Positions 46,961 through 58,299 of a stretch of DNA of 64,000 bases are shown here, piece by piece; the stretch's first letter is position 1; each line of letters starts with the position of its first letter. The stretch comes from Halomonas sp. CH40 (GTDB lineage: Bacteria > Pseudomonadota > Gammaproteobacteria > Pseudomonadales > Halomonadaceae). The translations under genes were made by a program, and so were the position numbers. The DNA lies in NCBI GenBank assembly GCA_041875495.1, contig CP112982.1, positions 2,108,001-2,172,000 of the forward strand, read 5' to 3'. The notes under the pieces were generated by a model, which saw only the letters and a program-made list of their open reading frames with translations, was not told where the DNA came from and made no database searches.

Positions 46961-47794
46961 TCAGTTGACCAGGCCTGCCATATTCAGCGCTTCACGCACC
47001 TTGGCCGGCGCTTCAGGGACGGCGGAGCGAAATAGATGGTAAAAATTGGCGGTGGTTTGCATGGCCAGCTCGTCCACGCTGATACCACGTACTTCAGCGA
47101 TACATTCGGCCACCTGCACGACCCAGGCAGGCTGATTGGGCTTGCCACGATGCGGCACCGGCGCAAGATAGGGGCTATCGGTCTCGATCAATAACCGGTC
47201 CAGCGGGATCTGCCGGGCAACCTCACGCAGAGAGGCCGCGTTAGCAAAGGTCACCATCCCTGAAAACGAAATATAGAAGCCCAACCTGACGGCTTCCCTG
47301 GCCATCTCCAGGTCTTCGCTAAAACAGTGCAGGACACCGCCGACCTTGGGATCAGTGTACTCCCGCAGCAGCGCCAACGTATCTTCCTTGGCCTCCCGGG
47401 TATGCACCACTATGGGTAGCTCCAGCTCTCGAGCGGCCAGCAGGTGGCGCTTGAAGCGCGTATGCTGAATATCCACGGGCACGCTGTCACGGTAGTGATA
47501 ATCCAGCCCGGACTCACCAATCGCTACCGCCCCATACTGGTCGGCGGCGGCGACAATATCATCGACATCGGGTTCTTTTGCAGCGCTATGTAGCGGATGA
47601 AGCCCCGCTGAAATCACCACGTCCTGATGCTCCCGGGCAATCGCAGCCAGCCCCGGCACGTCTTCCAGCGTCACTGCGATGGCCAGAAACTGGCTGACAT
47701 CAGCGGCCCGGGCAGCGTTCAGGGTAGCGGCCAGGTCGCCAGCGTGGGTTTTGTCCGACAAACGGTCCAGGTGACAGTGAGAATCAACAAACAT
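46961..47794 (-). CDS. TatD-family metal-dependent hydrolase (YcfH-like)
   Basis: 277-residue TIM-barrel hydrolase of the TatD/YcfH family, whose members act as 3'-5' DNases or D-aminoacyl-tRNA deacylases. Metal ligands: FVDSHCHLD, IGESGLDYHY, PIVVHTREAKED, VLHCFSE and ETDSPYLAP. The frame opens at a TTG at 47809, but the ATG at 47794 gives the family start MFVDSHCHLDRL. The pilZ-tatD order matches Pseudomonas. Confidence 0.9.
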   Translation of the reverse strand: MFVDSHCHLDRLSDKTHAGDLAATLNAARAADVSQFLAIAVTLEDVPGLAAIAREHQDVVISAGLHPLHSAAKEPDVDDIVAAADQYGAVAIGESGLDYHYRDSVPVDIQHTRFKRHLLAARELELPIVVHTREAKEDTLALLREYTDPKVGGVLHCFSEDLEMAREAVRLGFYISFSGMVTFANAASLREVARQIPLDRLLIETDSPYLAPVPHRGKPNQPAWVVQVAECIAEVRGISVDELAMQTTANFYHLFRSAVPEAPAKVREALNMAGLVN

Positions 47795-47857
47795 GGGGGC
47801 ACTCAACAAAATAAATGAAAAAACGTTATAAGACCGTCGTTCACAGGGTGCTTACAT

Positions 47858-48193
47858 TCACAACGTATAAGAAGGCGCCGCCTTATCCAGCTGCCCTGCC
47901 AACAAGGCTTCTATGCGGTCGCGGGCATGGTGATCCTGCTGGTTGAAGTGGACGCCGATACCCGGAATACGCCGACCGCTTACACCTTCAGGTGAAATCC
48001 AGGCTACCTTGCCATTGATCACCAGGCGTTCGTCGTCGCCCGGCAGGGTCAACAGCAGCACAATCGGCTGACCCAGGGTATAAAGTCGGGGCGTGGGGAC
48101 AAAAATACCGCCACGTTCCAGAAACGGCATATAGGCAGACAGCAATGTCGGTATATCCGGAATCTGCAATGATAATGCTTTGTGAGCGGTCAT
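47858..48193 (-). CDS. pilZ: Type IV pilus assembly PilZ protein
   Basis: 111-residue PilZ: LSLQIPDIPTLLSAYMPFLERGGIFVPTPR then INGKVAWISPEGVSGRRIPGIGVHFN. It lacks the RxxxR c-di-GMP motif at the N-terminus, as is usual for this single-domain PilZ, which acts in pilus biogenesis through PilB/FimX. ATG 48193 has GGAGG ten bases upstream. It starts 23 bases after holB. Confidence 0.92.
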   Translation of the reverse strand: MTAHKALSLQIPDIPTLLSAYMPFLERGGIFVPTPRLYTLGQPIVLLLTLPGDDERLVINGKVAWISPEGVSGRRIPGIGVHFNQQDHHARDRIEALLAGQLDKAAPSYTL

Positions 48194-48216
48194 TTCAGCA
48201 ACTCCTCCATGGCGGT

Positions 48217-49868
<1,652 letters not shown>

Positions 49869-49891
49869 TTACGGTGACAATAACCAGGTCT

Positions 49892-50902
49892 TCAGTTATC
49901 ACGGTTGCGGATGTAGCGATTGACCGCATTATTGTGTTCCCGCAGGGTGCGCGAGAATTGATGGGTGCCATCGCCCTTGGCAACAAAGTAAAGGGTATCG
50001 CCCGGCAGCGGATCGACGGCGGCTTCTAAGGACGCCTGGCCCGGCATGGCAATCGGGGTGGGTGGCAAGGCATCAATCACATAGGTGTTGTACGGCGTTG
50101 CTTCACGCAGGTCCGCATAGGTAATCCGCCCGTCATAGCGTTCGCCCATACCATAGATCACCGTCGGGTCAGTCTGCAGGCGCATGCCGCGCTCCAGGCG
50201 ACGCTTGAACACCCCGGCAATCTGGCGACGCTCTTCAGGCGCACCGGTTTCACGCTCGATCAGTGATGCCATGATCAAGGCCTCATAAGGCGATTCGAGC
50301 GGAAGTTCGTCCTGACGCTCGGCCCATACCTGTTCAAGCACGCGGTCCATCTTTTCCAGCGACTGACGCAGAATATCCATATCGCTCATGCCCAGATGGT
50401 AGCGATAGGTATCCGGGAAAAAGCGCCCTTCAGGGTGTTCGCCTTCACGCCCTAGCAGCGTCATTACCTCGGCATCACTTAGCCCGCGGGTGCGTTGTTC
50501 AAGCTTGGCGGAAGCCGCCAGCTGGGCGCGCATCTGGCGGAATGTCCAGCCTTCCGGAATCGTCAGGTCGTAGGTGACCACCTCGTTGTTTTCAAACACT
50601 GCCAACAGGTCGCGGCCGTGCATGTCAGGTAGCAACTGGTATTCACCTACGCGGATGGAAGGCACTTCTTCCGGCGCCAGACGGGTCAGTAATCGAAACG
50701 CCCAGGCATCGCTGATCACTCCTTGCGTGGCAAGGTCGTTCACCACACGATTAAAGCCTGCACCAGACGGCACTTGATACAGGGTCGGCGTTTCTATGCT
50801 CAGCGGCGCATCGAGGCGACTTTGCCAGTAATAATAGCCCCCAGCTCCACCCGCCGCCGCCAACAGGGCAACTGCCAACAACACAGCCAATAAACGTTTC
50901 AC
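49892..50902 (-). CDS. mltG: Endolytic murein transglycosylase MltG
   Basis: Inner-membrane lytic transglycosylase that releases nascent glycan strands (terminase). The 336 residues have an N-terminal membrane helix, a LysM-like part (YQVPSGAGFNRVVNDLA), and the YceG domain with catalytic Glu in MASLIERETGAPEERRQIAGVF, LQTDPTVIYG, and NTYVIDALPPTPIAMPG. It lies between pabC and tmk as in E. coli. Confidence 0.96.
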   Translation of the reverse strand: MKRLLAVLLAVALLAAAGGAGGYYYWQSRLDAPLSIETPTLYQVPSGAGFNRVVNDLATQGVISDAWAFRLLTRLAPEEVPSIRVGEYQLLPDMHGRDLLAVFENNEVVTYDLTIPEGWTFRQMRAQLAASAKLEQRTRGLSDAEVMTLLGREGEHPEGRFFPDTYRYHLGMSDMDILRQSLEKMDRVLEQVWAERQDELPLESPYEALIMASLIERETGAPEERRQIAGVFKRRLERGMRLQTDPTVIYGMGERYDGRITYADLREATPYNTYVIDALPPTPIAMPGQASLEAAVDPLPGDTLYFVAKGDGTHQFSRTLREHNNAVNRYIRNRDN

Positions 50903-50964
50903 GACGGCAGTTCTCCTGATCCTGATAGACTTGCTTGAAAATATATTTTAAGGGACGCTGGAAC

Positions 50965-51783
50965 TTATTTATCCGGCGGATAACCCATCAGAGGATGAGC
51001 CAGCGCCTGCAGTGAGTCATCCGCTGCCAATGGCCAGCGCTGAAGGCTTTCTCCTGCCGTTGACATCAGTTTCGTCACCGGCCAAACGCCCTGTACCGAA
51101 TTGGCCACCCAGAGCCGCTCAACGTCATAAAGGCTTGATAGCGGCAGACTGCCTTCTTTCACCCACCCCTGATCAAGCAGTGCCGCCCTCAAGGTGCCGG
51201 CAACGCCGCACTGCTTGAGCGTCGGCGTCCACAGTTGGCCGCCCTGCTGCCAGAACACATTCATGCTGGTGGCTTCAATCAGGTTGCCTTGCTGGTCGGC
51301 CAGCAGCCCTTCGGCAATGGCCGGGTGCTGCCATTCGCGCCGCGCCATGACGTTTTCCAGCCGGTTAAGATGCTTGATACCTGCTAACAGCGGCTGGTGC
51401 CCCAGACGCAACTGGCACACACACACCACAACGCCTTCTTTCCAGCGCTGGGGTATCGGTGTAAAGGGTACGCGATGGCTTAACAGGCGCGGCGTTGGGT
51501 CTGGCGGACACGCATAGCCCCGTCCACCGCTGCCCCGGGTGACGATTATCTTGAGCACCTCAAGCCCAGCGTCAGACGCCTGACTTTCAGATGCCTGCCA
51601 GCAGGCCTCAAGCGTCTGCTCGCTGGGCGGCGGGATAGCCAGCACGGCACAGCCACGCAACAACCTGGCACGATGGTATGGCCAGAGTACGGGCAAACCA
51701 TCGCGCAACAGCACGGTTTCAAATACCCCATCGCCGTAAGCCAAACCGCGGTCATCAAAAGGCACCGTGGCCAAGGTCGACAT
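50965..51783 (-). CDS. pabC: Aminodeoxychorismate lyase
   Basis: PLP fold-type IV enzyme that makes p-aminobenzoate for folate. The 272 residues from ATG 51783 (GGAG upstream) include FDDRGLAYGDGVFETV, the PLP Lys in GIKHLNRLENVMA, and EATSMNVFW. The frame extends to 51867 into fabF, rejected. It starts 17 bases after fabF. Its position between fabF and mltG is standard. Confidence 0.93.
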   Translation of the reverse strand: MSTLATVPFDDRGLAYGDGVFETVLLRDGLPVLWPYHRARLLRGCAVLAIPPPSEQTLEACWQASESQASDAGLEVLKIIVTRGSGGRGYACPPDPTPRLLSHRVPFTPIPQRWKEGVVVCVCQLRLGHQPLLAGIKHLNRLENVMARREWQHPAIAEGLLADQQGNLIEATSMNVFWQQGGQLWTPTLKQCGVAGTLRAALLDQGWVKEGSLPLSSLYDVERLWVANSVQGVWPVTKLMSTAGESLQRWPLAADDSLQALAHPLMGYPPDK

Positions 51784-51799
51784 CTGTGCTCCGTTTGCT

Positions 51800-53038
51800 T
51801 CAGACTTTCTTGAACAGTAAAGAGCCGTTGGTGCCGCCAAAACCAAAGGAGTTGGAGAGCGCCACATCGATTTTCATATTGCGGGCCGTGTGCGGCACGT
51901 AATCAAGATGGCAACCTTCCTGGGGGTTCTCCAGGTTGATCGTTGGTGGTGCCACCTGATCACGAATGGCCAGAACGCTGAACACCGCCTCAACGGCACC
52001 CGCTGCACCCAACAGATGGCCAATCATCGACTTGGTTGAGCTTACCGCTACCTGTTTGGCGGCATTGCCCATCACATATTCAATTGCACGGCTTTCCGCC
52101 AGGTCACCGGCTGGAGTCGAGGTGCCATGGGCGTTGACGTAATCCACGTCTTCCGGGTTGAGCTGGGCATCGCGGATCGCATTGCGCATTGAAAGGGCAG
52201 CACCCCGACCATCTTCCGGCGGCGCTGTCATGTGGTAGGCATCATCACTCATACCAAAACCGGAAAGCTCAGCGTAGATAGGCGCGCCACGCGCAACCGC
52301 ATGCTCATATTCTTCCAGCACCATGACACCCGCACCGTCAGACAGCACAAAGCCATCGCGGTCAGCATCCCAGGGGCGGCTGGCCGCCTGAGGGTCATCA
52401 TTACGGGTCGACAGCGCGCGCGCTGCAGAGAACCCACCCAGCCCCAGTGGGGTGGTGGCCATTTCAGCGCCGCCGCAAATCATCACATCCGCATCACCAT
52501 AGGCGATGGTACGAGCACTGTAGCCGATATTGTGCGTACCGGTGGTGCAGGCGGTGGTAATCGCGATGTTGGGCCCTTTAAAGCCATGCTGAATCGCAAT
52601 ATTGCCGGAAATCATATTGATGATCGAACCCGGCACAAAAAAGGGCGAAATACGCCGTGGGCCACTTTTCAATAGCGCCGAGTGGTTGTGCTCGATCATC
52701 GGCAGGCCGCCAATCCCGGAACCAATCGCCACACCAATGCGCTCAGCGTTGGCTTCGGTGCACTCAATACCTGAATCATTGATTGCCTGAGCACCGGCGG
52801 CCATTCCATATTGAATAAAAAGATCCATCTTGCGCGCGTCTTTGGGGTTCAAGTAGGGGCTGATATCGAACGCCTTAATCGAGCCACCAAAACGCGTGTT
52901 AAAACCACTGGTGTCAAAGTCATCAATCAAAGCAATACCACTGTTGCCTGCTGTGATATTTGCCCATGATTCATCGACAGTGTTTCCTACAGGGGTCACC
53001 AGGCCTAGCCCAGTTACCACTACCCTTTTACGTGCCAT
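51800..53038 (-). CDS. fabF: Beta-ketoacyl-ACP synthase II
   Basis: Elongating condensing enzyme of type II fatty-acid synthesis. The 412 residues from ATG 53038 (GGAGG upstream) begin [18 protein letters not shown]. The catalytic Cys is in [15 protein letters not shown]; His residues are in [14 protein letters not shown] and [15 protein letters not shown]. It lies downstream of acpP across a 318-base gap with a terminator-like hairpin. Confidence 0.97.
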   Translation of the reverse strand: MARKRVVVTGLGLVTPVGNTVDESWANITAGNSGIALIDDFDTSGFNTRFGGSIKAFDISPYLNPKDARKMDLFIQYGMAAGAQAINDSGIECTEANAERIGVAIGSGIGGLPMIEHNHSALLKSGPRRISPFFVPGSIINMISGNIAIQHGFKGPNIAITTACTTGTHNIGYSARTIAYGDADVMICGGAEMATTPLGLGGFSAARALSTRNDDPQAASRPWDADRDGFVLSDGAGVMVLEEYEHAVARGAPIYAELSGFGMSDDAYHMTAPPEDGRGAALSMRNAIRDAQLNPEDVDYVNAHGTSTPAGDLAESRAIEYVMGNAAKQVAVSSTKSMIGHLLGAAGAVEAVFSVLAIRDQVAPPTINLENPQEGCHLDYVPHTARNMKIDVALSNSFGFGGTNGSLLFKKV

Positions 53039-53356
53039 TCGTTTTCCTCCAGGCATCCATGGTGACTTAACCCGTTCAGGTTATTGCGGCACCTGCCATC
53101 ACTGTGACGAGTGCGCCCATTCCATTAGTGAACTGGGCGATGTGAGCTGTAACGCCTTCAGCCATCCGAAAATGACCGCTGACAGAATGCTACGTTGCCA
53201 CAGCTTCACAGTATAACGAAATTTAACCGCTGCGTTGATGCCCTGTTTGTACGCGGATGCAGGCTTTTCAGGCCTGATACAAGAAAGCCGCCCCATACAA
53301 GGGCGGCTTTTCATCAGGCGGTCTCACCGCCTCGGCTCGTAACATCAATGCCGCCC
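53039..53356. other. Intergenic gap between acpP and fabF
   Basis: Unusually long for this cluster. It contains the hairpin at 53284-53310 and presumably a separate fabF promoter; small frames present are not family-like. Confidence 0.5.
53284..53310 (-). terminator. Terminator or attenuator after acpP
   Basis: AAAGCCGCCC / GGGCGGCTTT stem (10 pairs, 7-base loop) about 50 bases past the acpP stop. The T-tract is short, so it may let part of the transcripts through to fabF, keeping acpP mRNA in excess. Confidence 0.7.
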
Positions 53357-53590
53357 TTACTGGTGGGCGTTGACGTAATCGATAGCTTCCTGAACCGTGG
53401 TGATCTTTTCAGCTTCTTCGTCAGGAATTTCGGTATCGAATTCCTCTTCAAGCGCCATCACCAGTTCAACGGTGTCGAGAGAGTCAGCACCCAGGTCTTC
53501 GGTAAAGGAAGATCCATTCTGGATATCTTCTTCTTTAACGTTCAGGCGCTCAGCCACTACTTTTTTTACGCGCTCTTCGATTGTACTCAT
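53357..53590 (-). CDS. acpP: Acyl carrier protein
   Basis: 77-residue ACP from ATG 53590 (GGAG upstream). The 4'-phosphopantetheine Ser is in the DSL motif of [20 protein letters not shown]; the protein is strongly acidic. Modified by AcpS (10.1 kb). Confidence 0.98.
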   Translation of the reverse strand: MSTIEERVKKVVAERLNVKEEDIQNGSSFTEDLGADSLDTVELVMALEEEFDTEIPDEEAEKITTVQEAIDYVNAHQ

Positions 53591-53712
53591 TAACGTACTC
53601 CAGTCATTCACGTTAGCCGTTAGGAAAACAGCCAGTTGGAAACCGCAAGCCAAAAGCTGCGGAGTAGTTTATAGACGCCCCTTAATAGACGCAACCGCGA
53701 AAATCAAAGGCA

Positions 53713-54456
53713 TCATCGCATATTCATACCACCGTTGACCTGTAGCGTCTCTCCGGTGATGTATCCCGCAGCATCGCTGGTCAAAAAACCGACAGCGGCA
53801 GCGATTTCTTCTAGCGCGCCCAGGCGTGCCAGCGGAATCTGTTTCAGCAGCATTTCATGCTGGGCTTCCGGCAATGACTGCGTCATATCGGTGGCGATAA
53901 ACCCAGGGGCAACATTATTGACGGTAATGTTACGCGATGCCACTTCTCTGGCCAACGATCGGCTAAAACCTTCCATGCCCGCCTTGGCGGCTGCATAGTT
54001 GGCCTGCCCCAGATTGCCCATGGTGGCTACCACTGAACTGATCGACACGATGCGCCCGAAGCGGGCCTTTGTCATGCCGCGCAGACATGCCTTGCTAACA
54101 CGATAGACAGATTTGAGATTGGTATCCATAACATCATCCCATTCGTCTTCTTTCATGCGCATCAGCAGGTTGTCGCGGGTAATACCGGCATTGTTGACCA
54201 GAATGGTCGGCGCGCCGAACTGCTCAGCAATCTGCTTGAGCACGCCATCAATGCTGGCCTGGTCGGTAACGTTCAGGCACATGCCCGCGCCGTCGAAACC
54301 TTGCGCCTTGAGATCGGCATCAATCTTTTCAGCGCCCGCTTCGCTGGTCGCCGTGCCCACCACTATTCGCCCCTGACGCGCAAGCTCGTGGGCAATTGCC
54401 CGCCCGATACCACGGCTAGCCCCTGTGACCAGCGCCACTCTGCGTTCTTCAGTCAT
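53713..54456 (-). CDS. fabG: 3-oxoacyl-ACP reductase
   Basis: NADPH-dependent short-chain dehydrogenase that reduces beta-ketoacyl-ACP. The 247 residues from ATG 54456 (AAGGAC upstream) have GASRGIGRAIA, NNAGITRDNLL, catalytic Ser (VSISSVV) and YAAAKAG, and end GYITGETLQVNGGMNM. It is upstream of acpP as usual. Confidence 0.97.
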   Translation of the reverse strand: MTEERRVALVTGASRGIGRAIAHELARQGRIVVGTATSEAGAEKIDADLKAQGFDGAGMCLNVTDQASIDGVLKQIAEQFGAPTILVNNAGITRDNLLMRMKEDEWDDVMDTNLKSVYRVSKACLRGMTKARFGRIVSISSVVATMGNLGQANYAAAKAGMEGFSRSLAREVASRNITVNNVAPGFIATDMTQSLPEAQHEMLLKQIPLARLGALEEIAAAVGFLTSDAAGYITGETLQVNGGMNMR

Positions 54457-54549
54457 CAGTTCAGTCCTTAACTCTGTATTCAGCTCGGCTATCAAGATGA
54501 TCAGCGGCGTTATCAACCGCGAACTGCATCAATCGCGCCGCACACCCGC

Positions 54550-55521
54550 CTAGCGTTGTATATCACTGCTACCAGCGACCGTTTCACGTGCCAGTTCCAG
54601 CGCCGCACTCAGGCTATCCGGATCGTTAACCGCCAACCCCTTACTGCCACGAACAATACGCTTGTTCAAGCCGGTCAGCACCTTGCCGGGCCCACATTCG
54701 ATAAAGGCTTCTGCCCCCTGTGCGCTCATGGCTTCCACACACTCGGCCCAGCGTACCGGACGATATAATTGCTCGACAAGCCGGGTACGCAAGGTCTCAA
54801 CGTCAGCATGCGCTTTGGCATCAACGTTCTGAATCACGCTGTAGCGCGGTGCCCGAAGGTTAATGGCCTGGATCGCTGCAGACAGACGCTCTGCCGCTGG
54901 CTTCATCAGGGCGCAGTGAGATGGAACCGACACCGGTAGCGGCATGGCACGTTTGGCGCCCGCTTCCTGACAGGCAGCAATCGCCCTTTCCACGGCGGCT
55001 TTCGAACCGGCAATCACCACCTGGCCTGGGGCGTTATAGTTGACTGCCGAGACAACATCCCCCTGAGCGGCTTTAGCACAGGCATCTTCAACCGCTCCAT
55101 TGTCAAGCCCGAGAATAGCTGCCATCCCGCCCTGACCGGCGGGCACGGCTTCCTGCATGGCGTCACCGCGCAGACGCACCAGCTTGATACCTTCGGCAAA
55201 GCTCATGACACCTGCGCACACCATGGCACTGTACTCACCCAGGCTATGGCCTGCCATGACACCTGGACGAGGGCCCTCAAGCTCCTGCCAGACACGCCAG
55301 ATGGCAACGCTCGACGCCAACAGTGCAGGTTGGGTGCAGGCAGTCGCATTCAATGACGCTTCAGGGCCTTCCTGCACGACCTTCCAGAGGTCATAACTCA
55401 AAGCATCCGCTGCTTCTTCAAACGTAGTACCGACTACACTGTAGCGCTCGGCCAGCTCTCTAAGCATTCCCAGCTGTTGAGAGCCTTGCCCGGGAAATAT
55501 GAGGGCAAGGGGTTGAGACAT
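54550..55521 (-). CDS. fabD: Malonyl-CoA:ACP transacylase
   Basis: Loads malonyl groups on ACP. The 323 residues from ATG 55521 (AAAGGTG upstream) contain LIFPGQGSQQLGML, the nucleophile Ser in AGHSLGEYSAM, and the His in VPSHCALM. Confidence 0.97.
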   Translation of the reverse strand: MSQPLALIFPGQGSQQLGMLRELAERYSVVGTTFEEAADALSYDLWKVVQEGPEASLNATACTQPALLASSVAIWRVWQELEGPRPGVMAGHSLGEYSAMVCAGVMSFAEGIKLVRLRGDAMQEAVPAGQGGMAAILGLDNGAVEDACAKAAQGDVVSAVNYNAPGQVVIAGSKAAVERAIAACQEAGAKRAMPLPVSVPSHCALMKPAAERLSAAIQAINLRAPRYSVIQNVDAKAHADVETLRTRLVEQLYRPVRWAECVEAMSAQGAEAFIECGPGKVLTGLNKRIVRGSKGLAVNDPDSLSAALELARETVAGSSDIQR

Positions 55522-55684
55522 GGCGTTCACCTTTGCTCTTGTTGGCATTTGCTCTTATGAGCGATAGACAACTGGCGACCAATTTGTGCATTGGACACAT
55601 TTAGTAGAGAAACCTTCAATGCTCTCTACATTAAGATAACTGTTTTTCAAACTTGCTTTCAGACAATCAGCACAAACGGCTCAG

Positions 55685-56731
55685 TCATTCACAACGCCCT
55701 GGCAACTGCACCAGACGTTGGGCAAGCCGTTCGGGCAACGTTTGAGTCACTTCGTCTATAGCACGCACGACTGCATAGCAAAAACCATCGGCGTGACTGG
55801 CACCATGGCTTTTCACCACTGTCCGGGAAAGCCCCAGGAGACTGGCACCATTATAGCGCACCGGATCAAGTTCCTGCTTGAGTCGTTTAAGGGCTGGGCG
55901 TGCCAGAAAGCCCACCAGACGCCCGGTCAAACGGGATTCAAACGTTGCCTGAACTCTTTCAACCAACATGCGCGCCAAGCCTTCACTGGATTTAAGCACT
56001 GCATTACCCACAAAGCCATCGCAGACGAGCACATCCAGATCACCCTGAAAAAGATCACCGCCCTCAGCGTAGCCCTGATAATCAAATAGCGACGCCTCGC
56101 CCATCGAGCGGATAAGTGCGTCCGCCTCGCGCACGACCCGTCCCCCTTTGGTCGCTTCGACACCCACATTGAGCAGTGCAACCCGCGGCCTGGCAATACC
56201 ATCGACACACTGGGCCATGACCGCTCCCATCAGGGCAAACTCCACCAGACGCTGGGCGGGGGAGTCAACGTTGGCACCCAGATCCAGCAAATAGCAGTGT
56301 CTGCCATTGCGGGTCGGAATGGATGTGCTGATCGCCGCTCGGGTAACAGTGGGTAAGGTGCCTATCTCACGGCGCGCCAGGGCGACCAGGGCTGCCGTGT
56401 TACCAGCGCTGACGCCCGCATCGGCGCCTGGAACCCCGTCAGGATGCACAAGCGAGCGCAGCATTCGCGCCATGCTCGTCTGTTGGCCATGACGCAGTGC
56501 CCAGGCAGCTGAGGCATCTGGCGATACAAACTGAGCAGCATCACATACCACCATACGCGATGCTGCCGCAGCCAAAGGCTGCGGCAGGCGCGAAAGCTCG
56601 GCAGTAATCTGCCGGCTCGGGCCAAATAGCAGGAATTGCGCATCGGGATGAAGGCACGCTGCCTTGGCAACACCTCCGATAATTGCGGGCGGCCCTAGAT
56701 CGCCGCCCATGACATCAATCGCAATGCGCAC
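55685..56731 (-). CDS. plsX: Phosphate acyltransferase PlsX
   Basis: Makes acyl-phosphate from acyl-ACP for phospholipid synthesis. The 348 residues begin MRIAIDVMGGDLGPPAIIGG and include AGNTAALVALARREIG, DLGANVDSPAQRLVEFA, VLVCDGFVGNAVLKSSEG and GLSRTVVKSHGASHADGF. The gap to fabD (163 bases) includes a TAGAGA/TCTCTA inverted repeat and perhaps a promoter for the fab genes. Confidence 0.95.
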   Translation of the reverse strand: MRIAIDVMGGDLGPPAIIGGVAKAACLHPDAQFLLFGPSRQITAELSRLPQPLAAAASRMVVCDAAQFVSPDASAAWALRHGQQTSMARMLRSLVHPDGVPGADAGVSAGNTAALVALARREIGTLPTVTRAAISTSIPTRNGRHCYLLDLGANVDSPAQRLVEFALMGAVMAQCVDGIARPRVALLNVGVEATKGGRVVREADALIRSMGEASLFDYQGYAEGGDLFQGDLDVLVCDGFVGNAVLKSSEGLARMLVERVQATFESRLTGRLVGFLARPALKRLKQELDPVRYNGASLLGLSRTVVKSHGASHADGFCYAVVRAIDEVTQTLPERLAQRLVQLPGRCE

Positions 56732-56792
56732 ACTAATGAACCATTTCTAGTGGATCACCGCTGCCTGGCTGAGCCAGCGAACGTTGCAAGCG

Positions 56793-56963
56793 TTATACTT
56801 CAACCACTTTACGGCCACGATAGAAGCCGTCTGCCGCCACGTGATGACGAAGATGGGTAGTGCCCGTTTCCTTGTCCTGGGACAGAGTCGGTGCGCTCAG
56901 CGCATCGTGGCTACGACGCATACCGCGCTTGGAACGGGTTTTACGGTTCTTTTGAACTGCCAT
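56793..56963 (-). CDS. rpmF: 50S ribosomal protein L32
   Basis: 56-residue basic protein: [20 protein letters not shown], then [24 protein letters not shown]. Length and sequence match bacterial L32. Like many gammaproteobacterial L32 proteins it lacks the zinc-ribbon cysteines. The ATG at 56963 is 29 bases after the yceD stop. Confidence 0.96.
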   Translation of the reverse strand: MAVQKNRKTRSKRGMRRSHDALSAPTLSQDKETGTTHLRHHVAADGFYRGRKVVEV

Positions 56964-56992
56964 GGGTAGTTACTCCAAATGTAGAGAAAAGA

Positions 56993-57541
56993 CTATTTAT
57001 TGCCTTTTGAAGTGCTGCTGTTTTTCAACGCATTCAGCACAGCAAAGGGATTTCTGGCTGATGAAGCACCTGTATCGACATCATCAGCCTTGCTGACCAG
57101 CTGTTGTGCTGAAACACCACATTCCTGCTCATCGTGATAGACAACCTGAGGAAGGCTGAGAATCAACTCATCTTCCACTACGGTCAGCAAGTCAAGCTGT
57201 TCATTTTCCACCAGCACAGGCTCATGGCTTGACGGCAATTCACCGGCAAGCGCTTCATCGCTGACCATACCTAGCAGGAAATGGCTTTCAACCACCTGCG
57301 CCATAGGTTCCAGACAACGGCGACATGCAAGCGAAAGATCCGCCTGCAAATGGCCACGAATTTCACGACGCCCTTGGGCATTGACAGCAAACTCAAGTAC
57401 CACTTGGCACTGACCGGTTTGCGGGCCAGCCTCTTCGGCCAGTCGCGCCAATGAATCAAGCGCGACGGTGCCTTCAAGGCGTTCGTGGCGGGCTGCAAGC
57501 TTATAAGGCTCGACCCGGCTGGGAATTTGTGAGGTCAACAT
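56993..57541 (-). CDS. yceD: YceD family protein (DUF177), upstream of rpmF
   Basis: 182-residue protein of the YceD/DUF177 family, usually coupled to rpmF and linked to 23S rRNA stability. Acidic; SLACRRCLEPM contains the CxxC pair, and there is a conserved VEDELILSLPQVVYHDEQEC region. The rpmF gene follows, as in almost all bacteria. Confidence 0.92.
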   Translation of the reverse strand: MLTSQIPSRVEPYKLAARHERLEGTVALDSLARLAEEAGPQTGQCQVVLEFAVNAQGRREIRGHLQADLSLACRRCLEPMAQVVESHFLLGMVSDEALAGELPSSHEPVLVENEQLDLLTVVEDELILSLPQVVYHDEQECGVSAQQLVSKADDVDTGASSARNPFAVLNALKNSSTSKGNK

Positions 57542-57680
57542 AGGCGCGCAATGATAGGCACTCCCCCCGTCGCTGTCAAAGCCAGCGCGATATTTATTGC
57601 AGGTAGGCGTACAAGTTCCGCTTGGTTACACTGCAGCCCAGCACTTGCAACCAGCGTCGATTACCTCTGAGGAACCCAAG

Positions 57681-58289
57681 ATGCCAGCTGACACCCCTTT
57701 GATTCTCGCCTCAAGTTCTGCCTCACGCCGCGCCTTGCTTGACCGCCTGCGTATCCCCTATCTGGCGCATTCACCGGATATTGATGAGACTCCTCGCTCT
57801 GATGAGACTCCCAAGGCCCTGGTTCATCGCCTGGCATTGAGCAAGGCTCAGGCGGTCGCCGATGAATATCCGCACCATTGCATTATCGGCTCGGATCAGG
57901 TGGCCATCTTCGAAAATGATATTCTTGGCAAGCCGCTCAGCGAAGAAAAAGCCTGCGCCAACTTACGCCGGTTCTCAGGCCAGCGCGTCACTTTTCTGAC
58001 CGGCTTGGCGCTGATCGACACCCGACGCCAGCAGCATCAGGTGCATGTCGAGCCGTTTGAAGTGGTCTTTCGCCGCTTGTCAGAGGACGAAATCCGCTAT
58101 TACGTTACCCAGGAACAACCGCTTAACAGCGCTGGCAGCTTTCGGATGGAAGGCCTAGGAATTGCCCTGTTTGAGTCCCTTGAGGGGCAGGATCCCAACG
58201 CCCTGATTGGCCTGCCGCTGATTGCCCTGTGCCGGATGCTGCGCCAGGCGAGCATTAACCCGCTTGACGCCAGCACCTTTGCACCCTGA
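57681..58289 (+). CDS. Maf-like nucleoside triphosphate pyrophosphatase (YceF type)
   Basis: 202-residue house-cleaning pyrophosphatase, acting on modified nucleotides such as m7GTP. ILASSSASRRALLDRLRIPY, ETPKALVHRLALSKAQA, GSDQVAIFENDILGKP and SAGSFRMEGLGIALFESL are family motifs; SDQVA rather than ADTVV indicates the YceF rather than YhdE subfamily. ATG 57681 has GAGGAAC upstream. It diverges from yceD. Confidence 0.92.
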   Translation: MPADTPLILASSSASRRALLDRLRIPYLAHSPDIDETPRSDETPKALVHRLALSKAQAVADEYPHHCIIGSDQVAIFENDILGKPLSEEKACANLRRFSGQRVTFLTGLALIDTRRQQHQVHVEPFEVVFRRLSEDEIRYYVTQEQPLNSAGSFRMEGLGIALFESLEGQDPNALIGLPLIALCRMLRQASINPLDASTFAP

Positions 58290-58299
58290 TCAGACAGTT

